Assembly (NCBI RefSeq): GCF_016808095.1
Contig: NC_068976.1
Location: forward strand, 20,244,371 to 20,308,370
DNA from: Vigna angularis
Taxonomy: Eukaryota > Streptophyta > Magnoliopsida > Fabales > Fabaceae
Reading direction: 5' to 3'
Length of the DNA: 64,000 nt
The notes beneath the pieces were generated by a model. That model was not told the origin of the DNA and searched no databases. It was given only the letters and a program-made list of their open reading frames with translations. The position numbers and the translations under genes are program-made. Below are positions 12,228-27,640 of this stretch, in pieces (the stretch's first letter is position 1; each line of letters begins with the position of its first letter).

Positions 12228-13778
12228 ATGATGATATCTGGTAGATGTGCAGCTTGCAAGAATCAAAGAAGAAGATGTCCTTCAGATTGCATTTTCTCTC
12301 CATACTTCCCTGCCAATGATCCTCAAAGATTTGCTTCTGTTCACAAAATCTATGGTGGCAGTAATGTTGGGAAAATGCTTCAGGTATATATTTCATACTA
12401 TGTTTGCATATAAAGAATTACATCAAATTCCATACATTAACTTAGTCAAATTTAGGACTTCAGTTCACTTGAGTAATGTTGAAGTTCTACGTCAAATAGA
12501 AATAAAACAAAAATCTCATTTTATAAAATGAGTTTAAAGATCAATTAAACTTAGAGTCAACTTTTTAAATGTAAAGTTTTGTTTTTTATGTCATGTATTG
12601 TCGTTTTTTTTTAACTTTTAAATATCAAATATGATGAAATTTGATAATTTAGAAGTGTTATAAATAGTCAAATCTAATTTTTTAAATTAATTTTATAAAG
12701 TTAAATTTTAAAAAGTAATGTATTGCGTTTGATACCATGTATTGTTTTTTTTTTCTTAAATTCTTTTGATATCAAACATGATGAAATTTGGTACCATGTA
12801 TTGTTTTTTTTTCTTAAATTCTTTCGATATCAAACATGATGAAATTTGGTAATTTAAAAGTGTTATAAGTATGAATATCATTTTATAAATTAAAATTAAG
12901 TTAAATTTAAAATCCACTTTTAAAAAGTAATATATTATTTTAAAAATTGTATATTGTGTTTTTCTAAAATTCATGTTAGAATTTGATAATTTAAAAGTGT
13001 TATATTTGGTGTAAATCTCATTTTACACGATTCTTTTAAAATTAATTAGAGTTAAACTTACATTTTAAAAGTGGTATATTGTTTTTGACTTGTATTGTTT
13101 TTTCAAATATGATGGAGTTTGGTAATTTAGAAATGTTATAAGTGTATAAATATGATTTTGTAATATTGAATTACACATAATGTCTATCTTTTAAAAAATA
13201 TGAATATGTATTATTTTTTCTAAAACTTTCAAATATCAAATTTGACAGAATTTGGTAATTTGAAGTTTTAAAATTCATTTAGTTTTTAAGTAATGCGTCA
13301 TTTTTTTTTCTAAAAATTTTATATATCAAATATGATGGAATTTGGTAATTTAGAAGTGTTATAAAGGGATCTTAACTCTAATAATATTAATATTTGATAT
13401 GAATGTGAGTTTAAAGTGAATTAAATTATGTTATAACCTTTGTGTTTTGTGATGTTGCAGCAAATTCCACCATATTTACGTGAACAAACTGCAAATTCTT
13501 TATACTTTGAAGCACAATGTAGGATTCAAGACCCAGTTTATGGATGTGTTGGGATTATCTCAAAACTATATGAGCAAATCCACAATACAGAAATTGAACT
13601 TGCTCAAATTCAAACTCAGATTACATGTCACAAGCTTCAACTGCTGCACCCAAATAATGCAGAAACAAACTTCAACTTGTTGCCAACAGCTGAAGCTCAA
13701 TCCAATTTTCAAATACCACCAGAAAGCAACAACCCTCCACAGTTTCAATGGCCTAATCAAGTTCCTTGGTTTAATTAA
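12228..13778 (+). CDS. LOB-domain (LBD) transcription factor, LBD23/24-like
   Basis: Two exons, 12228-12383 and 13461-13778, joined by a GT..AG intron directly after KMLQ, encode 157 residues. The zinc-finger-like C block is CAACKNQRRRCPSDC (C7, C10, C17, C21; spacing C-x2-C-x6-C-x3-C). It is followed by YFPA, the GAS block FASVHKIYGGSNVGKML (Gly replaces the usual Ala of GAS), and DPVYGCVG with a coiled, leucine-zipper-like segment. LBD proteins are plant-specific nuclear DNA-binding factors in organ boundary and lateral organ development. The start is the first of two adjacent ATGs. The C-terminal tail is Asn/Gln/Pro-rich. The short length and intron place fit class I members such as LBD23/24; the exact orthologue is not certain. 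Confidence 0.88.
12600..13400 (+). repeat. Degenerate tandem repeats filling the LBD intron
   Basis: A phrase close to ATCAAATATGATGAAATTTG, followed by GTAATTTAGAAGTGTTATAA, recurs near 12625, 12775, 12830, 12975, 13105, 13235 and 13325, with AAATCTCATTTTATAA-like and CTTTTTAAAAAGTAATGTAT-like text between. Units are roughly 60-140 bp and differ by substitutions and length. Two neighbouring units (about 12740-12850) are nearly identical over about 60 bp, suggesting a recent extra copy. The repeats stop before the acceptor site. Confidence 0.7.
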
Positions 13779-14098
13779 AACTCATGTTTTTCAATTCATA
13801 CAAATAATTGTTTTATTTTTTCTTTCATTTCGTTCTTCAAAGAATGTCCTAAGGGCACTGATTCGTTATTGTACTGAACTTTTCAGAATAATTCTTATAT
13901 AAGTACTAAACCTTTTCATTTTAAACTCAATTATTTAATTTTGTTGAGAAGGAAAATATAGCTAGCGTTATTACAAAAAATCATGTTGTGTTACGTGAAA
14001 TAATGTCACGCTAAAATTTACGACACCTATAAATCTATAAGGATAAAAAATAAAAAAAATTTAAAGGAATAAAAAGTAAGAGAAATACTAGTGAAAAC

Positions 14099-14155
<57 letters not shown>

Positions 14156-15573
14156 TATAATATTCTGTCGTTTAAATCACCACATTACTTGAATATATAA
14201 CTATAATTTATTTATAATCTATTTTAAAATAAATAATACTATTACAATAAAGAAATTAGTTTATTAATACATAGTTATTCAAAAGTTATACTTTTAAAAT
14301 AATATAAAACATTTACCCAAGTTAAAACGACCTCGAGTATAAATCAAGTTTATCTTTAAAACATATCCATTTAATCTTTAAGACTTGACCCATCAAAACT
14401 CAAAAGAATCAAACATTATTGGATGCAATTCATAATCCCCTTACATCAATTGTCTTAATGGAAGATCCACCAAGCTTTCAAATCATATCATTCAAAATGT
14501 TACGATTTTAAATTAAAAAAGTTATACTTTTATTAAGTTATAAGTTATGACTCAATGATTATAAGTCAATCTAATAATTAATATCGAATAATTACTGAAA
14601 AATATTTTTTTTACTGATTGTATCAACTTTCATCAAATAGACCACAAAATCATAATCAACTTAATAATAAGTACACGATTACACGATGTCTTTGTCGTAA
14701 TATAAGAGACTTCAGTCTCATGCAATGCAAGGAATAAACAAGAGGAATTATAAACCTCTCTAAAGAAATTAACAACACATTATAAAAAGTTATTAAAAGA
14801 ATTTGGAATTGAACATAAGTGGTGTTCAAATTAACAAATTGAAGCAGTGACCACATAGAAATGGGTGGTTAGGTCCACAATCTCAATTTCATGAAGCCAA
14901 AATGCAGGAAAAAGTGTTTTTTGTTATCAGCATGCAGGAAAAAATGTAAAGACGGCAAGGTGTTTTTGATTGAGAAATTCACTTTTATTGATGAGAAACT
15001 ACAACACTCACATCATTCATTCTCAACATTTAAAATACCATGATTGTGGCTATCGAATGAATTTCATATGGACAGAGCTGGGAGGTTAGAACCACACAAT
15101 CTTGATTTCATGAAGCAAGAATATGAAAAAGTGCAGTCACAGAAAAGTTTTTATGTTGAAGAAGAATATAATCTGATTTAGTAGAGTAAAAATGCAGAAA
15201 ACGTGCAAAAACATGGACAAGTGAAGTTAATGAAGAATATAATCTGCTTTCATAGAGTATAAGAATTTGAGTTGATGAAACGGTTAGTTTCATCATGTGT
15301 TTTAAAATGTAATATCAACTATTGCATTTTGATACTTAAAAAACTCATCTTAAATTTTAAGTAAATTTGTCATAATCATATCACAATATAAAAAGTTAAA
15401 TTGGTAAAATTTACCAGTCGCTGTAAACTTATGTACTTGATCCTCCAAAACAAATAGCCTAACAGTCAAATATAAAACTCTAGGTACTTTTAAATTGAGA
15501 AGTTCTGAAGTTTTGAGTTCATTACTTGAGATCACTGTATCGGTCCGCTTGCAAAATAAATGACCTCAGAGGA
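13779..15573. other. Spacer between the LBD and mitochondrial glycoprotein genes (convergent 3' ends)
   Basis: It holds the 3' flanks of the two convergent genes, a (TA)n run at 14102-14151 and a diverged duplicated segment: about 14850-14925 and 15065-15135 share GGTTAG..CCACA..ATCT..ATTTCATGAAGC..GAAAAAGTG. No coding gene was recognised. Confidence 0.45.
14102..14151. repeat. (TA)n microsatellite
   Basis: An uninterrupted run of TA dinucleotides of about 50 bp. Confidence 0.95.
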
Positions 15574-16999
15574 TTAAACACCTGTAGCTGGTTTCTTTCC
15601 ATCAATGAACAAGCCCATCGTTTTGAACCACCGCATCAGATTTCGATGTTCCTTCACATATAGCCACGCTTGAAGAAATTTAAAGAGAGACTCGTTCACT
15701 CCTCGTTCCTCAATGTAAGTGTGAAACGCATCTCTCATCTTATCATCTAGATCCCTGGCAATTTACAGAAAGTCAGTCAAAACGAATGAAGGAACTCACG
15801 TTGTAGAAATATTTTCAACAATAGTTAAGACTCTAAAAACCAAGCCAATACGGCACAATTCTGTTACGTGCTAGGCTTCCAGCAATAGAGGAAGGGTGCT
15901 GCTGAGTGGGAGTCTATTCTCCTTCAATTCCTTTCCTCAAATACAATATTCCTTACACCTTCAAAAAACAAAATTAAGAACTTCAACCTATTAATTGCAT
16001 CTTATGGCTAATAGAACTCGATCATCATAGATTTAAGGTTCGGATTTAACTTAACTCCAAAAGTTTATTCATAGGAGACCTCCTCAAGTATATATACTAC
16101 TTTAGTCATGTCACTCATCAATGCAAGTTCTCCAAAACATCATTCAACCAGAACACCAGATATAGTGAGAAATTTACAAGACTGGATATGTGCTAGGTAA
16201 TTTGATATAACAAATTGGCCTAATAAGCCCCATTAAAAGTCTAATTCCACCCTCAAATTTGAATGTTTGACATGACTCAATCTCAAAAGCTAACTCTCTC
16301 CTTAAATCATACCATCATATAACACTAGCAATTGTGGGTTTTACTTCTACATACTCTAGAGGTTGCAATGACAATAACTTCCAATCTCCAAACCTACACA
16401 AACGTAAACCCCAAACAAAAAAATGGAGAGAGGAGTACTGACGCGAAAACAGGGCCAGTGTATTGCGAAGGGATGAGGAGGTAGCCAGAGTCTTCGAGCT
16501 TAGGCCTCATGGAAACAGAGTGAATCCCCAGAGCATCCTCGTACAAACCGCATAAGAAAATCAAAGATTCCTTCTGCGAGGGTTTGAAGACATCGACATG
16601 GATGAAGAGCTGGTCCGTGGCAGAATCCTCGTCCTCGGGGGCCAACAGTCGCATCACGTAGACGGTCACCTCTTCTTCGCCGTAGCTGCGCTTCAGAACC
16701 GGACCATGTGAGTCCAGAGCCCCCTTCACGATGGTGAACGGCGACGGAGGACTCACTTTCTGCAAGACACGTGCCACTGTCACGTGAGCTAATGTCTAAA
16801 CCTAGAGTAAAACCCTAACAGAAAAAAGAGAGTGAAAGAGCGCGCTTACAGGAGGCATGTTCATTTTGGCGACTTCTTGATAGTGATCCTTCAGGGAGCG
16901 GAGAAGCATCGAGTTGACGGCGGTGGAGATACCGCCACCTTCCGACGAGAACGGCCGCCGGAGAGCACCCACGGCGCCCACCACCGCTCGCTTCCACAT
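15574..16999 (-). CDS. Mitochondrial glycoprotein family protein (MAM33 / p32 / gC1qBP type)
   Basis: Three exons on the minus strand, 16999-16850, 16759-16443 and 15754-15574, join in frame to 215 residues. The first is MWKRAVVGAVGALRRPFSS, a basic amphipathic start that fits a mitochondrial presequence. Family landmarks follow: KVSPPSPFTIVKGALD, an acidic stretch with DQLFIHVDVFKP, LCGLYEDALGIHSVSMRP, YTGPVFADLDDKMRDAF and, near the end, ERGVNESLFKFLQAWLYVKE and LMRWFKTMG. MAM33/p32 proteins are acidic trimeric matrix proteins linked to mitochondrial ribosome and respiratory-complex biogenesis. The ATG at 16999 was chosen because the frame upstream (to 17083) is basic without family likeness. 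Intron 1 (16849-16760) has GTAAGC..CAG ends; intron 2 has GTCAGT..CAG. The paralogue is not resolved. Confidence 0.9.
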
Positions 17000-18261
17000 T
17001 TCTCTGTTTACTTTTACTTTGCGTCTATTCCTCCGTGTCGTGTGTGATTGTGTTGTGGCAACTCGACCCAACTCAGTACTCACTCAAAACTAATCACAAT
17101 ATTATATTGTTATTTAACATTTCATTGTTACATACATTTACAGTTTAATTTTTGTAATCTTAGAAATAATGTACTAATTGTTCGGAACTAAATACTATAT
17201 TCTATATTTTAATGATAAATAAATAAAAACTAAAAATGATATGTACTATTGCTCTTGTAAAGTTATAAATTAAAAATACAAAGAAATGTATTTTAAAATG
17301 AACAATTTTGTTAGCGAAAATGAGATTTGATATTCACCAGATACTCTTTGATGTTATAAAGTATTCTAACATAAATAGAAAAGTAGACAATCTTTGAAAT
17401 ATAACACGAGCAATATGTGAAAATTTAAAATTTAATTAATTTGTAAAGAAAAAGCTCATATAATATAATTACACAATATTAATTTTCAAAAACAATATAG
17501 CTCTCTCTCTTAATATAATTTTCAAACAATCTTCAAAGCATACAAAAAAGTAAGCGTATAATTGAAAGAGAAAAATGTTATCTTGAAAGTTTAAAAATAA
17601 GAAACAAAAATAAACAATCTTTTATTAAAAAAAAAGGCCAACAATACTTGTTATTACCTACTGCAAAAGTAACTTGTGAAAAAAAAAATTCTCTTAAGTA
17701 CGCATTCAATAAAAACGTCCAAGCTTTGAAGATAAAAATGTCCTTACCATTTAACATTATACGATTAGTTGACAATATTTACACAGTTAAATTAATAACC
17801 ATGCATCTGTAGGCCTTTTTTTATCAATATTATTTAACAACATTGATTGGACAATAATAGTTTTCTGGTAAATTTATTAAACATTAATCAATTTATCAAT
17901 ATTATTTAACATGATTTTTTGCGTAGGCATCAGTTGAAACTTCTATCATTCTAACATCTTACTAAATTTAACACTTTTGAATCAAGAGCTTCTTCCAAAG
18001 CAATGAAATTTGAAAACTAGTTTTACATTTCCACACTAAGCATGCAATCATACTTCTTCTATAAAATGGGGAAGTGCATCTTAGCAATTTTTCACTTGAT
18101 GAGAACCTCAAACAAGGCACAAAAATGAAAGCTCCGATCATTCAGAATTGTAATAGGAGATATCATAAGATTCAAAATCTGTCTGACCAAAGCTTCTTAC
18201 TATACACACAAGTTATTAGTACATCTTGGGGCAGCTGAAAAATGCATGTGATGTAAGAATT
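17000..18261. other. Upstream flank of the mitochondrial gene and 3' flank of the RNI-like gene
   Basis: The first part (17000-17090) is the 5' UTR/promoter-proximal region of the minus-strand mitochondrial glycoprotein gene. 17100-18000 is very AT-rich without open frames of interest. 18000-18261 is probably the 3' UTR of the next minus-strand gene. Confidence 0.45.
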
Positions 18262-21200
18262 CTATGAGCTTCGACCGTGAAGAGACTTGCTTACTTGTGA
18301 GGCTAAGACCATTGCCTTGGCTCTCGTGCTCATCAGCATCAATTCCCGCACTGCACGACGCTGATGTTGCCGAGCATTTTTAGCTCTCTTTGGAGCTAAT
18401 CGGTTGTCCCTTTCCACAAATGCAAGTCTGAATTTTTCAGCTACTGATAATTCAGTGGAGCCTGAAGAAGATTGAGTGATGGGTTTCAAAGCAAACCTAT
18501 GATGCACTGTCCATGTTCTGGGATCAATATCCTTGACAACTTCGTTGTCCAATATGATGTTTTGCAATGCTTCCCTCGGAACCTCAGTTCCCATGAACCC
18601 AAAGGGTGATGACTTAGGATTTACAACAACACGTGGGCACTCAGTAGAAAAGTCCTCCAAAGAAATTTTATCAATGTTTGGCTGCATATAAAATAGAACG
18701 ATTCACTTCTTGAAGAAATCTCAGGCAAGAAATATGTTAGCAACTTTGATTTTCCAAATGCAATGAGAATCAAAGTAATATTATAATAATCTAGGCAAAA
18801 TTTGAGGGTCATACCCATACTAGCCACCTGAGTGAGTGTGCACCACTAGCAATTTCTTTCGTATCCAGCTCCTCCCAGGAATCCTCCTCCACATAATCAT
18901 CAAATCTTGGTTTAAATATACCCAAGCACCTCCGTGCAGTGTTGTCACTCCTTGGACACCCTCTGCATTATTAATCATGATTCATTGCCTCTTACGAGTT
19001 TTGTAATGATGCAATCATACTCAGCACATTCTTGTATTCAGTGTGATTATAGCTTATGATTACATGAAAACCATTACGTAAGAAGTACCATCATGAGGGA
19101 AAGAAAAAACACCCTAAACGATTTTAAAGCTACGTTTTTTTTTTACCTTGTTAAATTAATTTACTTTCTAGAATAAACCCTATACCTACAAATCCCAAGG
19201 TTCAAATAACATTTCCTTCGTGACATTAGACCAATCTTTAAAGCCATATTTTGTCGTTATAAAATATTAAGTTAAGATGCTTTGCTCATCTTTATAAGCG
19301 AACTCAGTCTATAGATTCTAACTACAAAAGTATAAAAAGAATATGGTACCTAAAGGGTGAAACAAATTTTTTAGAATGACTTAAATGAGAAACGAAATGC
19401 TTAAAACAGCATTGAAGAAATTGCCTTAACAAAGAAATGAAACTTAAAATGAACAACAGTAGATATGTACCCGCATCTCAATGTCTCCAACAAATGGCAG
19501 TGCTTCACAAGCTCAGCTATACCACTAGCAGTAATTTTGGTGCATCGGCTGCAAATAGTCTCAATATATCAAGTGGTTCTGAAAGAGAGAGAAGTATAAT
19601 ATAAAAAAACACAACGAAAACTCAAATATTTTTGTTAGCATGATAGATAACAACAATGAGATATTCTAATTTCAAGGCAAATTGTTGATGAACCAAAATA
19701 AAGGCAAATGAAATTAATGATCATCATATCCAGTAGAGTAAAACCATGAAATACAATTAAATTTACATCGAAAGAGGAAGGTCTAAGCAGAAAAGTCAAT
19801 CAGTAGTGATCACCAGCTTCTAATCAACTCATGATATAGATCAAACAGCAAAATACATTCTCAAAAAGGTGCCTGTCAGCTGATCCATTGCAGGGGACAT
19901 ATAACATGCTCTTGGAGCATCAAATAAGCTTAAGAGTTAAGACTAGAAGCTAGAGCATATTGCATGAAAGACTCGGACATGAAACAGTTAAATATTACGA
20001 AAATTCATGTTTTTTTTCGAGCTTGTGTATTTTAAGACATCAAGGCAAAATAAATTGTTTCATTGTTTTTTGAAATGGTTATAATTCTATACCTTATATC
20101 CAGAGCTTTAATGAATCTACATACTTCAGCTGCTTTTATCAAGCCAGAATCAGAGACATCTGAGCCAGAGATATCGAGGATTTCCCAAGAAGTATCAGCC
20201 AATGCGATCAGGACATCGTCATTCAGCAATTTCCTTCTTCTAGCAATAGCTGCCACCACTATCTGTCATTAAGTGTAACTAAATTATTTATTTGTATGTG
20301 TGTATAGTGCCCACGATCCATGATGAAAGATTTTTTTTTAAGTTCTTTTTATGTGGAATACACAACATAATCAAAGGTTTTTATCATGGGATAAACAAAA
20401 AGTGTTTAGGACAGTGAGCAGAACATAAGTTTCAACTAAAGAAGAATACTCCTGTTCAAGAAAGGATAATTTCTCTACCAAATAAACGGGCAATCCTGGA
20501 GAAACCTTTGTTTGCCACACATTTGCATTGAGCACACCATAACTTTACATGTATGAGCATTACGATAAAAATGACCTATTTAAAGATTTGAAGAAAAAGA
20601 ATCATTTTCCAGTAACCTACCTTTATATCAGCTGGCAAGTTGACAGCAATCTCACTCAAATCTACAATAATATCCTCCAGATGCCTTCCAATAACTCCCA
20701 CGCAAAGGCTGACTAAACTCGAAGGCTTTGTCTTCTTAGATAGAAATCCTGCACAAAAATTACTCAAAAAACTTTGCCAATTCCTTTTCTGTGGCATATG
20801 CTTATGCAAAAAGAATTGATGCATGCCACCAAGGTTTAAACTAAAATCCTCATTTAAAAAACCTAAACCTCTCCCAACTAACACCCACCTAGTGTCTCTT
20901 TCAAAGAAAACATATTTTAATCATTCTAGTCAGATGTAAAACTTAAACTGAGCTTCCATACTTCGGCAAAATCAGGTCATACAAACGCAGAGTCAAAGAT
21001 CAAAACCTAATTAATCAATGTGCAGTACCCACAAAATCTGGTAATTCCGTCAAAAACAGATATCAATCGCAATAAAGCCCAAATGAGTAATGGCTTGAAC
21101 TTTCTACTTAAAATTAACACAGAAACAAAGAACCACGGTCTTTGAAATTCAATTGATCCCCAAAACAGAGTAAGTTCGATGATCATGGGGCTCTGAAAGG

Positions 21201-21417
21201 TGAAAGCTTTAACAAAACCTAAACATAAACATAACACCCCATCTCTAAAATTGAACAACAGAAGCTACGTTTCATAGAAAAACATATTGAAGTTTAAAAA
21301 TTTACCGGGAAATTGAGGGTGGGCAATGGAAGACTTGGATTTGACGTTGGATGGGGGATTCAAATCGAGGTTTTCCAAAGAGGTCGCTAATGCTTTGGCA
21401 CCTTTACCTTTATCCAT
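18262..21417 (-). CDS. RNI-like leucine-rich repeat protein (six exons)
   Basis: Exons on the minus strand are 21417-21306, 20748-20621, 20262-20093, 19548-19471, 18962-18815 and 18681-18262; all introns are GT..AG and the frame closes to 351 residues. The N-terminus is MDKGKGAKALATSLENLDLN. The middle (about residues 80-165) has cysteine-type leucine-rich repeats as in RNI/AMN1/F-box-LRR proteins: ILDISGSDVSDSGL, IKALDISRCTKITASGI, LVKHCHLLETLRCGGCP. A tryptophan-rich acidic segment (EEDSWEELDTKE) follows, and the C-terminus is basic and helical (RLAPKRAKNARQHQRRAVRE). No F-box is evident. The repeats suggest a protein-binding scaffold, perhaps in ubiquitin ligation or repair, but the function is not known. 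I am sure it is a gene and fairly sure of the LRR class. Confidence 0.8.
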
Positions 21418-21996
21418 CCAAAATCACAATGAAAAAACTATGCAACGCAAACGTGCGCAACACCCTCAATTCCTAAGAACCAAATCCGATGATGTTATCA
21501 ACTCCTAATCACTTTCTCTCTACATCTCATTAGTATTGTTTGTTCTGGAATAAACGTAGCCGACTTAACTTAGGATTCTCTATTGAAAAAATTATTATTA
21601 CCAATATTAATTCAATTTAAGAAAAAAAAATGATTTTAATATATTGTTATCTATGGTTTTAAGAATTAGTAGTACATGATAAATATTATTCCATGTAATT
21701 AATAAGTATACAGGTTATTTATAATTAAAAATTAGACAAAAGTAAGTTTCTGTCTCCGCTTAACTTTTCCAAATTCAATTTTAGTTTTTTATATGTGGTT
21801 TATGTTTGTTTTTCTAGTTTGAAAATACTTTCTATATTTGAACTTAAAGTGTATTTTCTTTTCCTGTTTATAACCGACCTTAAATGTTAAATATAGTTAT
21901 TTAACAACTAATAAGTTTTTTTTTGAAAAAAATAAAGGATGAAAATAGTAACAAAATTGAAGAATGAAACTAATTTGAGAAATTTTAATGACACAA

Positions 21997-24473
<2,477 letters not shown>

Positions 24474-26970
24474 GACAAAATATCCTCTACTTTATTTTAA
24501 GTATATATTTTTAGATTTGTAATAAATTATAATATAAGTTTATATTTATTATTATTATTTAAGAAAAAAATGTTAAACTCTTATTTACCAATGGAAACAA
24601 TAAATAAAAAAATTAAACGAGATACGTAAGTAATATAAATAAATATATATGCTTAAAATTTTGTGTAAATTAAAATATATGTTATCGTTGTGTGAAATGC
24701 AACTTGATTGAGAAATTAAATTGGTTGTATAACTATATATTTATATAAATAATCACTGAAATTATTAGTCAATGTCTATCACCGTAAATTATATTAAATA
24801 ATTTGTTTTTAATGTCATTAAAATGTTTGAAGTACTAATGTAATACATAAAATTAACTAAGAACCAAACGTACAAATCAAATTTTATTATTTAATTATTT
24901 GTGAAACCATTTAAAACATATTTCATCAAATATTTTCGTAACATAATTTTATACTAATGTGTAGCAATGTCATTAAAAAAGTGTCTAAAAATATTATGCA
25001 GAATTTACTCATCAGACTTATGAAATTCTTACACAATCAACTATATAGATAAGAAAAAGTTAATATAGTATAATTTATTTTTAACAATTTAATATATTTA
25101 AATAGTTTTAATAAAAATTAATTTATAGAGATCAGTCGCTAAGTCTCCATTTAGTATTTCATATTAAAAAAATCTAAACTTTCAATACGTAAATATAAAT
25201 CTTTGAAAGCATGTTAAATTACAAATGTAATAAAAATATATGAATAACTACTTATTCATAATGAAGAAAACATAATACATTCAATCCTGCAAATGGCTAA
25301 TGTATATACATTTGTCGCTCAAATCACTTTAGTGAAGTTGAAATTAACAAATTGACTTCTTTTGGCTTTATTTATTTTTTTGTTTACAATTAACATTATA
25401 GCATAATAATATTTAAAACAGTTTTCCGTTTTCAAGAGAAACTAATCCATTAAATATAAATAATTGTTATGATTTTAAAGTTAACTTTATTTAAAATCTA
25501 CATGGTTACTTGTTTAAATTAATATTGAAGTTTGCAAAAATGATTTCATATTAAGGTGTTAGTATAATATATTTTAGTTTAAATTAATTTGATCTTTGTA
25601 AACGATTGGTGTAAATATAAAATATGTTAGTTTATTTTGATGTAAGGAGTAAAAGTTTACCTTAAAAGCTAATCAGTATCATTCATAATATAATATATTA
25701 CTAATTCAATTGTTATTAAACATGTCAAAGTACTCAATTAATACAGAATTAAAATATGATAAAGAAAACATTGTTTATCAGTAGACGGTTTATTATATTT
25801 TGAATTATCTAATGAGTCATTAACATACTTAAGTGATCACTAAGATAGGTCATAAAATAAAATATATTAATTAACTTAAAAGTTAATCAATTTAAAAATA
25901 AAGTATGATTATCTCAAATTAAATTAACACTAACTAAAAATTTATTATCGATTTATAAATAAATGTTTAAAATAAAAAGATAAACCATTTTAATTTACTA
26001 TACTATTCCTTCTTAATTATCAATATTGAATTGATTTTAATATCAAAATATATTATATAAATATCTTTTAAACAGTTTAGACAATCGTTTTGATTCAGAA
26101 TATAAACAATCATTACCACTTAAGCCGTTGATTAAGACTCGTTTATGGAATACATACAATAACAACCATGAACTTAACTTATTAAGGAAAACTTAGGTCC
26201 CACTTTCACAGAATGTGTGTAATTATCTGAGCAATTATTCATCCACTTCTTCAATTATTTCTTATGAGTTGTAGTATCAATTATGTTTTCTTCAATTACT
26301 CCATCAACATTTCTTTTAACATTCACGTGTGGAAAAATAATGTATCTGATTTTGAAACCCAAAAATAGATTCTTGAAATATATATACTAAATTCATGACA
26401 TGCATATGCGAGAGTTGAAGTTTTTTTATGATTAAATTCTCAGCATTATAATCACATGATTAAATTAAGTTTTCTTTTATTTAATTTATATGTTTAAAAA
26501 TGATTGAAATTGTTATAGTATTTTATTGAAATATTTGCGTAAAGTTTCAAATTTCAAAAACAAATTGAAAATCATATTCATTTTCTCTGCGAAATCTCCC
26601 TCTCAGCTCTGTGTCCTACCCACTCCTCTCTTATGTTCCTTTCACTTTTTCTCGTTTTATATGTCCCGTTCCTTGCAATTTCATTTCATTATTCTTCGTC
26701 TGTAAAATTAATTTTAACTAAAAAGAGTTCAAAATAAATCTAAACCTAACAATGAAACATATAAATGAATGTTTTGTAAAATTATTCAATTCTACAACCG
26801 AAACAATTAATATTAAATTTATAGAATTAAGATTTTTTTGTAATAATTATTAAAATTATATTTAAAAATGATATTTTTTAAAATATTTTTAATGATGATA
26901 TATAAGTTTAAACTCATATATTAGATTATACTAAAAATATATAATGTCCGTGCGATTGATACCTTCCATT

Positions 26971-27475
26971 TAGGGATGACAACGGGTCGGGTCAGGTACG
27001 GGTAGTGTCTACCCGCCGGATAAAATCGTACCCGCTACCTGACTCGCTACCCGTCGGATACCCGTTTAAAAAATACTCGCGGGTATTTTAATACCCGCGG
27101 GTACCCGCGGATATCCGTAAAAAAATATTTAATATATTTTAAAAATAAAATTTAAATAAAAATACAAATATATATATATAATATAAATTAAATTAAATAT
27201 AAATTAAATTAAATATAAATTAAAATTTAGTTTTGATAAAATTTAAACTAATAAAATATTATTTTATTTTATTTTTAGTTAAATTTAATTAAAGAATATA
27301 TAAATTATTTATTTTTTAATTTTTTACGGGTAACGGATACCCGCGGGGCAGGTAGTATACTATCCATATCCTACCCGTTTAAAAGCAGCGGATAGTAAAT
27401 ATTCACAAATGGTTACTACTCGCCACGAATTTTACCCGCGAATACTTGTGCTTGCAGATAAAATTGTCATTCCTA
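26971..27475. mobile_element. hAT-like non-autonomous element with GGGTACCCG-type subrepeats
   Basis: The ends are short inverted repeats, TAGGGATGACAAC on the left and TAGGAATGACAAT (reverse complement) on the right. Next to them lie GC-rich arms with repeated ACCCGC/GCGGGTA words that can pair with one another, around an AT-rich core. The flanking octamers CTTCCATT (26963-26970) and CTTCCGCT (27476-27483) match at six of eight positions, which would fit a decayed 8-bp hAT duplication. No transposase is encoded. Confidence 0.6.
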
Positions 27476-27567
27476 CTTCCGCTGAACGTACTGTGCCTTT
27501 GTCGTAACTCTAATAAAACAAGTTATGTGTCCACTCTATCCACCGTGGAAAAGCGTGCCTGTTTTTA

Positions 27568-27640
27568 TTTCGTGTTGAACATTTTAATGAATATATTTTA
27601 CTTTTACTTTTTTCGTGTTGAACATTTTAATGAATATATT
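27568..27640 (+). repeat. 43-bp tandem duplication
   Basis: TTTCGTGTTGAACATTTTAA plus the following TGAATATATT occurs at 27568 and again at 27611, period 43 bp. Confidence 0.85.
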
